In this document: piece by piece, positions 1-6,900 of the stretch
Layout of the letters: the number at the start of each line of letters is the position of its first letter
Numbering within the stretch: position 1 is the first letter of the stretch
Program-made: the position numbers and the translations under genes
NCBI GenBank assembly: GCA_002710085.1
Contig: PAOX01000009.1
Span: 1 to 9,561 of the forward strand
Origin: Fidelibacterota bacterium
GTDB taxonomy: Bacteria; Marinisomatota; Marinisomatia; SCGC-AAA003-L08; TMED6
DNA: 9,561 nucleotides
Direction: 5' to 3'
The notes under the pieces: generated by a model
Told to the model about the DNA's origin: nothing
The model's input: only the letters and a program-made list of their open reading frames with translations
Databases searched by the model: none

Positions 1-3000
1 TATATGTGTTCGCATCAACCATTCCATCCATTAATACACCTACAACCTGTCCCATTAGATTATATACTTTAACCGAAGCATAACCAGCCTCAGATACAGA
101 AAAATCAATGTTTGTTGTTGGGTTAAATGGGTTTGGATATGCTGAGCTTAGATTAAACTCTGATACATGCTTAACCACATCAATAAACTCATTTGAGTTT
201 ACTGCTAATACTTCATCTACTTCAAAAGCATCTTCAGTAGAAAAAATGTGATCAGTCTCAGGTGCTACTACAATTATTTTTGTTGTAGTACCTGTTGTGT
301 TATAATCAGAAACTAAAGCATCTTGTGTTAGTTCTAACTCAAAACCTACAGCATGAGTAAGTGTTAACTCTACAGCTCCTAAATAGCCATCAGATAAAAT
401 ATCTACACCCGCTGATGTCTCATACATCATCGCTGATGTAGCATCAAATGAACGGCCACCTAATATTGATGAAACTAAACCAACTACGTCAAGAATATTT
501 ACTACACCATCACTATTGAAATCTGCAGCAATTAATCCACACTCACCAAGATCAAGTCCACCAATAATAAAATTAACAAGACCAACTACATCAAGAATGT
601 TAGTTATCCCATCACCATTAGTATCTCCAGGTTGAGTATCTGAACATGCATCATCTCCAGGGCAGTTGTCTCCACAATCTAAAACAACTCTTAGCATAAG
701 ATTTCCGCCGTCAACAGAATCCCATCCACTTCCTGAATCATACATAGAATTTCCAGAATTTGAGTCTGTATCTAATCCACAATCTTGAGTAGAACTGAAA
801 TTTTTAGTTCCAAACCAAAAATCACCTGAAACGGTTAAGTCGTCATTAGTTAGATCTCTTTCATTCCAACCTTCAGCATTACCAGCTACTTGAACGGCAC
901 TAAATATTTCATTTCCAGGCATTCCATTATCATCTTCCCAAACTTTAATATAGAAAGCTCCGCCAGAACCCATTTGGTACCATTTAACTCTTTTAAGTTG
1001 TTCACCTTCTGGAACTGCTTCATATCTAACAGCAATATAAGTATTAGAACCACCTGAATTAAATCCTTCTTCTGCAGTACCATCGTCCCATCCTTCTTCA
1101 TGAACAGAATCAGATTCAGGTCTTACAGATACAGTATCTGAAAAACCAGATTCTTCACCATCAGGATATGTTGCTGATACAGCATATGTATAAAGTACAT
1201 CATTTTGAACTCCAGTATCAGAAAATGAAGCTGCATCTAAGCCTGAAGCAATCATAGTACCTTCACCTGATGTTGCAACATCATATACATTATACGTTAC
1301 ATCTGCAGACTCATAAGTAATGTTTGCTGTTATACCCCATGCATTACCACTTTGATTTGACCATGGCGCAGTGTCACCGTTTCCTAATTCATAAGAAAAA
1401 TAACTATTTGCATCACTTCCGTCAAAATCAGCAGCACCGTAATAAAAATGATTAAACGCATAAGAGATAATATAATTACCGCTCATTTCCCATTCAGGAA
1501 TATCAACTGTATTCCAACCAATTTCAAATGTAGCTGTATTTACAACAACACAATCATATAGTTTTTCTGTGTCGTATAAAGAACCAAAAGTACCATATGC
1601 GCAGATTTCCATATCAAATTCTTGAACTGGCCATCCACCTTCACCGTTTTCATCTTCACCTACAGTATCATCATCTGAACGATAGATTTCAACAGAATGA
1701 ACAGTTGATGAACCTGCGAATTCAAATGCAGTACCAGCAAAACCTGTAGCATCTTCGCTTGTCATATAATAACCACCATCTGCTGCACCATTGTGAAAAT
1801 AAAAATCATCTGTACCTGAAGAATTCATATCATTCCATGAAAGATCAACTACACTATCACCAGCTTCTGCAGTTAAACCTGTTGGAGCTGCGTAACCACC
1901 TGTTGATTCTTTATAAATTCTAAAGTCATCAATAAATATTCCTGCTCCTGTACCACCATCATCATTATCATCATAACGAGATGAGAATTTAATTAATACA
2001 TCTTTTCCTGCAAGATGAGAAATATCATGGTATGCATTACCATTAAATGCTAAGCCTGGAGTGTATTGCTCCCACTCTCCGCATGCACCAGGACGTTCAT
2101 CCTCACATGAGAAATAATCATAGAACATACCTTCCCATACTTCACCTGAGGGAACCATAGTATTATTGTCTTGTGAATCGTCAGCATTGTCTGAATACTG
2201 TGTATCTATGAATCCAACAACAATATTATCTACTTGGAAACCAGTCATATCATCCTGGTCAATTGTGCTATAAGCAGGATCTGAGCCAAAAGCAAAACGT
2301 ACAATAACTTCTTGATCTGCATAAGCTGATAAATCAGCTGAGAAAGGTATCCATCCATTGCTAGAACCACCCCAGCCTGCAGCTACTTGATTTAATGAAC
2401 CACCTGTTTCATATTCAGCATCATTATAAATCCAACCATAACCACAATCAAAATCATATGGGTTGTTACCATCTTCTAAAAGTTCCCATGTGTTACCACC
2501 ATCAGCTGAAATTCGAATATTAGCAGCATCCCATCCATCGGTACATGAACCACCAATAACTGCACCTGCTTCATCTTCAATTTCAAATTTAATGTCACAT
2601 TCTAAGACATCACCATCATTTACGCTAATCAATGGAGTATCTAAATACTGCATCCACTCATCAAGATAACCACCACTGCTACCAACTGACTCATCAGCAC
2701 ACCAGTATGATGCACCTTCAGAATCAGGCGCATTAGCAGATGCGTGCCATGCTAAAGCATTTAAATCCATAATAGATAATTGATAGTAATCTTCTAAGTA
2801 ACCATCATCATCACCATCTGTATCAGGAGTATCTCCTTTTACAAAGAAATCAAACTGCATCACTTCACCTTCACCAAGTAAAGGTAACGTTACAGGATCA
2901 GAAACAAGGTTCCAACTTGCATTTAAAGTTGAATCATCATTTGGTGATAAATAACTGTGTGATTCACTATTGTAGTCAGTATCAGTTAAGTTCCAACCTT

Positions 3001-3214
3001 CATCAGTGTTCCACAATTCGCCTTCAAAATCCCATTCAAATAAAGTAATTTCTTCTCTGGAATTTCGAAGAGTATTTTCATTTGTACCATTATCAATATT
3101 TAAAATATTATATCCTTTTGCTTTAACTGATAAAGCATCGCTAGTTTCTGGAAAAACTTGTCTAGCAGACAATAAGGATACAACCAACATTGATATAAAT
3201 ATCATTTTTTTCAT
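1..3214 (-). CDS. Large secreted multidomain protein with dockerin and T9SS type A sorting domain (3' end outside window)
   Basis: The frame is open for 1071 codons from ATG at 3214 to the window edge, with no stop. The start is supported by a strong Shine-Dalgarno AGGAGGAG (3220-3227). The N-terminus is a signal peptide (MKKMIFISMLVVSLLSA); M4 is a possible alternative start. Domains by residue: about 60-340 and 345-435, two jelly-roll/MAM-like or 'choice-of-anchor' modules ending in VDNIVVG and IDDFRIY; 128-138, an Asp-rich calcium-like loop; 441-700, an FN3 fold that seems split by an inserted beta domain (466-635); 703-848, a second beta domain resembling that insert; 863-919, a type I dockerin with two Asp-rich loops, each followed by NILDVVGLV; about 925-1010, a beta domain, possibly cohesin-like; from 1016, a T9SS sorting domain with YPNPFNPTT and VKVYNLMGQ. 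I see no HExxH or other catalytic motif, so it looks structural or adhesive. By family knowledge the sorting domain directs export across the outer membrane by T9SS. About 30-40 residues are probably missing at the C-terminus. Confidence 0.93.
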   Translation of the reverse strand, partial: MKKMIFISMLVVSLLSARQVFPETSDALSVKAKGYNILNIDNGTNENTLRNSREEITLFEWDFEGELWNTDEGWNLTDTDYNSESHSYLSPNDDSTLNASWNLVSDPVTLPLLGEGEVMQFDFFVKGDTPDTDGDDDGYLEDYYQLSIMDLNALAWHASANAPDSEGASYWCADESVGSSGGYLDEWMQYLDTPLISVNDGDVLECDIKFEIEDEAGAVIGGSCTDGWDAANIRISADGGNTWELLEDGNNPYDFDCGYGWIYNDAEYETGGSLNQVAAGWGGSSNGWIPFSADLSAYADQEVIVRFAFGSDPAYSTIDQDDMTGFQVDNIVVGFIDTQYSDNADDSQDNNTMVPSGEVWEGMFYDYFSCEDERPGACGEWEQYTPGLAFNGNAYHDISHLAGKDVLIKFSSRYDDNDDGGTGAGIFIDDFRIYKESTGGYAAPTGLTAEAGDSVVDLSWNDMNSSGTDDFYFHNGAADGGYYMTSEDATGFAGTAFEFAGSSTVHSVEIYRSDDDTVGEDENGEGGWPVQEFDMEICAYGTFGSLYDTEKLYDCVVVNTATFEIGWNTVDIPEWEMSGNYIISYAFNHFYYGAADFDGSDANSYFSYELGNGDTAPWSNQSGNAWGITANITYESADVTYNVYDVATSGEGTMIASGLDAASFSDTGVQNDVLYTYAVSATYPDGEESGFSDTVSVRPESDSVHEEGWDDGTAEEGFNSGGSNTYIAVRYEAVPEGEQLKRVKWYQMGSGGAFYIKVWEDDNGMPGNEIFSAVQVAGNAEGWNERDLTNDDLTVSGDFWFGTKNFSSTQDCGLDTDSNSGNSMYDSGSGWDSVDGGNLMLRVVLDCGDNCPGDDACSDTQPGDTNGDGITNILDVVGLVNFIIGGLDLGECGLIAADFNSDGVVNILDVVGLVSSILGGRSFDATSAMMYETSAGVDILSDGYLGAVELTLTHAVGFELELTQDALVSDYNTTGTTTKIIVVAPETDHIFSTEDAFEVDEVLAVNSNEFIDVVKHVSEFNLSSAYPNPFNPTTNIDFSVSEAGYASVKVYNLMGQVVGVLMDGMVDANTY
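458..628 (-). other. Type I dockerin module inside the large secreted CDS
   Basis: Residues 863-919 hold two EF-hand-like calcium loops, DTNGDGITN and DFNSDGVVN, each followed by a helix starting ILDVVGLV. This duplicated F-hand pattern is diagnostic of dockerins, which in characterised systems bind cohesin domains. Here the module is not terminal: about 100 residues of beta-rich sequence and then the sorting domain follow. Confidence 0.85.
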
Positions 3215-3237
3215 ATCAACTCCTCCTCTTGAGTTTT

Positions 3238-3266
3238 ATGTTATTATTACATTTGAGAGTTTTCAA
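3238..3266 (-). promoter_or_regulatory. Candidate sigma70-like promoter for the large secreted gene
   Basis: On the minus strand TTGAAA (3261-3266) and TAACAT (3238-3243) are separated by 17 bases. The predicted start near 3231 would leave a short leader that still includes the AGGAGGAG Shine-Dalgarno. The -10 matches only 4 of 6 consensus bases and the region is AT-rich, so chance matches are likely. It lies downstream of the hairpin at 3281-3324, consistent with the gene having its own promoter. Confidence 0.3.
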
Positions 3267-3280
3267 TCTAACATTTTTGT

Positions 3281-3324
3281 AAAAAAAAATCAAGTTATTT
3301 ATAGACGAATAACTATTTTTTTTT
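3281..3324. terminator. Likely bidirectional rho-independent terminator
   Basis: A perfect 7-bp inverted repeat, AGTTATT (3293-3299) and AATAACT (3308-3314), encloses an 8-nt loop. Nine A's (3281-3289) lie on one side and nine T's (3316-3324) on the other, so transcripts from either strand would carry a U tract after the stem. The stem is AT-rich and weak. On the minus strand it overlaps the stop codon of the 94-residue membrane protein, and the T tract encodes its terminal lysines. It probably ends the tRNA/membrane-protein transcript. Confidence 0.55.
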
Positions 3325-3597
3325 GTCTTCAATTTTATTAAATACTTTATCAGGATTATCTTCTTGCGCTATCCTTCTCCATTCATTCCTAGATTCAAGC
3401 GCTCTTAGAATACTAATTCCAGTTAATAAAAGAATAAATCCAATAGTTACAATAGATAAAATTGGGGAGCTAGAAAATGCAGAAACCACTTCTTGATGTT
3501 CACCATTTGATTTAACGTTTCTTTGGTAAGATAAATACATAATCAAGAATACAAGAAAAACCCATAGTAGTTTGTAAATTTTATTGAAATAGACCAT
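3313..3597 (-). CDS. Small two-helix membrane protein of unknown function
   Basis: The product is 94 residues, beginning MVYFNKIYKLLWVF. I do not recognise a family. Two hydrophobic segments are visible: about residues 9-24 (LLWVFLVFLIMYLSY) and 44-64 (around ILSIVTIGFILLLTGISIL). A polar loop between them contains NVKSNGEHQE. A charged tail follows (ESRNEWRRIAQEDNPDKVFNKIEDKKK region), which looks cytoplasmic. The open frame continues upstream through both tRNA genes, but that part is translated tRNA; the first plausible start outside the tRNAs is ATG at 3597, only 2 nt past the tRNA-Arg discriminator base. The only visible Shine-Dalgarno is GGAGG in the tRNA acceptor strand. The gene is probably cotranscribed with tRNA-His and tRNA-Arg. 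An internal start at residue 20 (MYLSYQ) would remove the first helix and seems less likely. Expression as protein is plausible but unproven. Confidence 0.65.
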   Translation of the reverse strand: MVYFNKIYKLLWVFLVFLIMYLSYQRNVKSNGEHQEVVSAFSSSPILSIVTIGFILLLTGISILRALESRNEWRRIAQEDNPDKVFNKIEDKKK

Positions 3598-3599
3598 TG

Positions 3600-3673
3600 T
3601 ACCCTCCACAGGATTCGAACCTGTAACCCCTGTAGCCGAAATCCAGTGCTCTATCCAGTTGAGCCAGGAGGGC
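3600..3673 (-). tRNA. tRNA-Arg (anticodon UCG)
   Basis: A cloverleaf can be folded on the minus strand. The acceptor GCCCTCC pairs with GGAGGGT (terminal G-U) with discriminator A at 3600. The D arm is GCTC/GAGC, the anticodon loop TTTCGGC gives TCG, the variable loop is GGGTT, and the T arm is ACAGG-TTCGAAT-CCTGT. The CCA end is not encoded: the bases after the discriminator are CAA. The anticodon stem CTGGA/TACAG has one G-A mismatch at the 30-40 position. It reads CGA and probably other CGN arginine codons. It sits 9 nt after tRNA-His, and the next coding start is 2 nt past its 3' end. Confidence 0.93.
3603..3607 (-). promoter_or_regulatory. Shine-Dalgarno GGAGG inside the tRNA-Arg acceptor stem
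   Basis: The minus strand reads GGAGGGTACAATG, with GGAGG at 3607-3603, five bases (GTACA), then the start codon of the 94-residue membrane protein. The same bases form the 3' strand of the tRNA-Arg acceptor stem, so the ribosome site is available only in precursor RNA that has not been folded or cleaved. It is the only candidate site that fits ATG 3597. Confidence 0.45.
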
Positions 3674-3682
3674 TTCAAGAAG

Positions 3683-3757
3683 GGTGACCGAAGGGACTCG
3701 AACCCTCGACCTGCCGGACCACAACCGGCCGCTCTAACCAGCTGAGCTACGGCCACC
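3683..3757 (-). tRNA. tRNA-His (anticodon GUG)
   Basis: The minus strand folds into a full cloverleaf. The 8-bp acceptor GGTGGCCG/CGGTCACC includes the extra 5' G(-1), at 3757, opposite discriminator C73; this is the hallmark of bacterial tRNA-His. The D arm is GCTC/GAGC, the anticodon stem GCCGG/CCGGC has the loop TTGTGGT (anticodon GTG), the variable loop is AGGTC, and the T arm is GAGGG-TTCGAGT-CCCTT. No CCA is encoded. It is the first gene of a probable tRNA-His/tRNA-Arg/membrane-protein transcript. Confidence 0.96.
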
Positions 3758-3788
3758 ATTTAATTTTTAAATAAAATCAATAGGACAT

Positions 3789-3816
3789 AATATAAGATAA
3801 AAAAGTTTTTTTTGAA
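3789..3816 (-). promoter_or_regulatory. Candidate promoter of the tRNA-His/tRNA-Arg unit
   Basis: On the minus strand TATATT (3789-3794) resembles a -10 box, with TTCAAA (3811-3816) 16 bases upstream as a weak -35; TTGTTC three bases further upstream is an alternative with a 19-base spacer. The predicted start near 3782 would leave a leader of about 25 nt before tRNA-His. The position is sensible, but the AT-rich background lowers confidence. Confidence 0.35.
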
Positions 3817-3877
3817 CAAACATTTTGAGTTAAATTTCATCTTACATCTTGTAACAAGAATTATCTATGAAGAAAAG

Positions 3878-3907
3878 TTAATAAGAACTAAAATAAATTA
3901 ATATAAT
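3878..3907 (+). promoter_or_regulatory. Candidate promoter of the C25-like gene operon
   Basis: A consensus TATAAT (3902-3907) lies 18 bases after TTAATA (3878-3883, 4 of 6 matches to TTGACA). Transcription would start near 3914 and give a leader of about 24 nt carrying the GGAGA Shine-Dalgarno (3926-3930) before the GTG start. A short palindrome CTTGT-A-ACAAG (3849-3859) lies just upstream and could be a regulator site, though it may be chance. Confidence 0.4.
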
Positions 3908-3937
3908 CTAAAAAAATTTACAAATGGAGAACATATC

Positions 3938-6900
3938 GTGAGAATTATTCTTTTTCTATCACTTTTAAATTTAGCCTTTCTAAGTAACACTTTTTTTGAG
4001 CTAAAAGAACAAACTAATGAAAAAATAATTATTAATTTTAATCTGAAAGATTATGAGATTGAAAAAAAAGAGTTGGGTGATGTTATATCAATTCCTGGTT
4101 CTGGAACTAGATCACTAATTGGTGACCCCTTACTTCCTTCTATTTCTTCATTTATTCAATTACATAAACATAAATCATATAATATTGAATATAATGTTAT
4201 TTCTGAAAAAGAAATCAATGATATAGAAATTATGCCTTTACAAACTTTTGGAGATAAGGCCGTGGACTTCCAAAAAAATGAGACAATCTATACAAATAAT
4301 TCTTCTTATCCTGAAAAGAATCTGTACGTATCTGATAGAAGCGCTATGAGAGGTAATGAATTTGTTAATTTAGAAATCGTTCCTTTTATTTATGAGCCTT
4401 CTCAAAAGAAAATTACTGTTATTGAAGAAATTGAAATAATTATTACAGATACAGGTGAAATAAACCAACCTATTTCAAAAGATTTTCCAAAATCAAAAGT
4501 ATTTGAAAGAATGGTTAATTCTATTGTTATAAACCCATCTGATAATCAAGCAAGAACAGAAGAATACCAAAAACCTGCTATTCTTTATATCTGTGGAGGG
4601 TCAACAGAGACTAACTCTTATTTTCAACAGCTTGTAAAGTGGAGAAAAAAACAAGGCTATGTAGTTTATACAGCAAGTACAAATGAAACTGGTGGAAGTA
4701 ATACAACAGCTGTAAAAAATTATATTCAAGGAGCAATGAATTGGGATGTTCCGCCTGAATTTGTAACTCTTATAGGTGATGATGGAGGAAGCTATAATAT
4801 AGATTCATATACTGAATATGATTCAGGATATAATGGTGAAGGTGATCATCCATATTCACAGCTTGATGGAAATGATTTGTGGCCGGAGGTAGTTCTTGGT
4901 AGAATGTCAGTAAGAAGTTCATCTGAATTAGCTGTTGTAGTAAGCAAAATCTTAGGTTATGAGCAGGTAAATGATGATTCAAATAATTGGCATGAAAAAG
5001 CTGCTATAGTAGGAGATCCTTCAACCTCAGGAATATCATGTGCAATAACTGCCGAAAATATAGCTGCTGTAATGGATCAATATGGAGTTGAAGATATCCG
5101 ATTAAAAATAAGTGGTGGCAGCTATGATAATTGGATGGTTGACCAATTAGATGAAGGTGTTAATTTTTTCAATTATAGAGGCTACTATGGTGTAAGTGGT
5201 TTTACAAATAATGATGTAGATGCTGCAAATAATGGATATAAATTACCTTTTGCAACTGTTATTACCTGTGGTACAGGTTCTTTTGCTTCAGAAAATCAGT
5301 GCCTATCTGAAAAATTCTTAAGAGCAGGATCCACAACATCACCAAAAGGTGCTGTTGGTTGTATTGGAACAGCGACAGTTGGAACGCACACTATGTTTAA
5401 TAATGCTATTAATATAGGTATTTACTATGGGCTTTTTGCAGAAGGTCTACAAACAGCAGGTGAAGGTTTAGTGGCTGGAAAAGCAAATTTATACGAGAAC
5501 TATCCATCTAATCCAAATGACTGGGTCACTATTTTTACACATTGGACTAATTTAATGGGTGATGGTTCAACAATGCTATTTACTGATACTCCTGTATCAA
5601 TGAATGTCCAACATCAAAATAATATATCTCAAGGTGAAAACTTTATATCATTGAATGTTTCAACTAACAGTGGAATTCCAGTTGAAGGTGCGTTAGTAAC
5701 TCTACTAGAAGACAGGTCAAGTAGCTTTTATCTTGAAGGCTTTACTGACTCATTTGGAAATGTTGTAATCAATTTAGATGAAAGTGATATTGATATTACA
5801 GATAATTTAGAATTAACTGTAACAAAATATAATCATAAACCCTATCTAAGTGATATTCAATTCCAAGCAGATGAATACATACCTTATGCTAGTGTTGAAA
5901 CTTCATCTTTTAATGATACAAATAATAATAGTATTATGAATCCAGGTGAAACAATACAACTAACTGTACCTATCCATTATGATGGGAATAATTCATTTGA
6001 AAATATTAGCGCTATTCTAAGTAGTGATAATCAAATTAACCCAATATTTAATGAAGTTTATTATGGAACTATTGAAAATGGAACAAATGATCCAGAACAA
6101 GCTTTTGTTTTTGAATTATCTAATATGGAAGAACATAATAGTATTATTAATTTTTATTTAACACTAATTAATGATTCTGATGGAACAGAATATACAACTA
6201 ACCTTTACTATAATATTGAAAGCTTTGAATTATCTATAACTGAATTTTCTATAGATGATGATGATGATAACATTTTAGATCCAGGAGAAATAGCTAATGG
6301 ATTTATTACATTATCAAACACAGGGACACTACCTTCTCCTGAATTTACTTGCTCAGTAACGACTCAAAGTCCTGATCTTAATATTTCAGAACAATTGATT
6401 ACTATTGAAACAATAGCAAATAATGGAATAGGAAATTCTTCGGAATTTAATATGGATCTTGAAAATACTGCATTCAATGGAGAAACTAAAATAATAGACT
6501 TTAGTTGCCAAACTGAATATGGGTTTGAACTTTTATCTTCAGAAGATATAGAGGTTGGGACTGTTAGCGTTGTTGATCCTTTAGGTCCTGATAATTATGG
6601 TTATTACATTTATGACTCTGGTGACACAAATTATTCTTTAGTTCCAAGTTATGACTGGATTGATATTGAAGATTTAGGAAATCCTCTTAATACAGTAAAT
6701 GATGATGATGGAAATAACCAAGATGACTCTCAAGTTATCAATTTACCATTTACATTTAAGTTCTATGGTGAAGAATATCAACAAATAACAGTATGTTCAA
6801 ATGGATGGATTTCATTTGGTAGTAGCGATTTGGAATCATTTAGAAATGATCATCTTCCAGGTCCTGGAGGTCCATCTCCTATGTTAGCAGTATTTTGGGA

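Noticed and set aside
886..1101. 71-residue minus-strand open frame
   Set aside because: It is out of frame within the continuous 1071-codon secreted gene, which has clear domain motifs; this frame is its shadow.
2463..3341. Two plus-strand open frames (2463-2669 and 3006-3341)
   Set aside because: Both lie antisense to, or run out over the start of, the large secreted gene, with no ribosome site and no recognisable motif.
3313..3759. A single 148-residue protein starting MVAVAQLVRAAG
   Set aside because: The first 54 residues are the translation of tRNA-His and tRNA-Arg, a well-known false-ORF pattern. Only the part from ATG 3597 is kept as a possible gene.
3849..3859. Palindrome CTTGTAACAAG as a definite operator
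   Set aside because: It is a single short palindrome in AT-rich intergenic DNA with no second copy seen and no regulator gene in the window. It is mentioned only as a possibility beside the promoter.
6254..6269. GATGATGAT-type triplet run as a microsatellite
   Set aside because: It is a short in-frame Asp-rich calcium-loop-like stretch in the C25-like protein; similar CATCAT runs in the left gene are the same on the other strand. It is too short to be a repeat locus.
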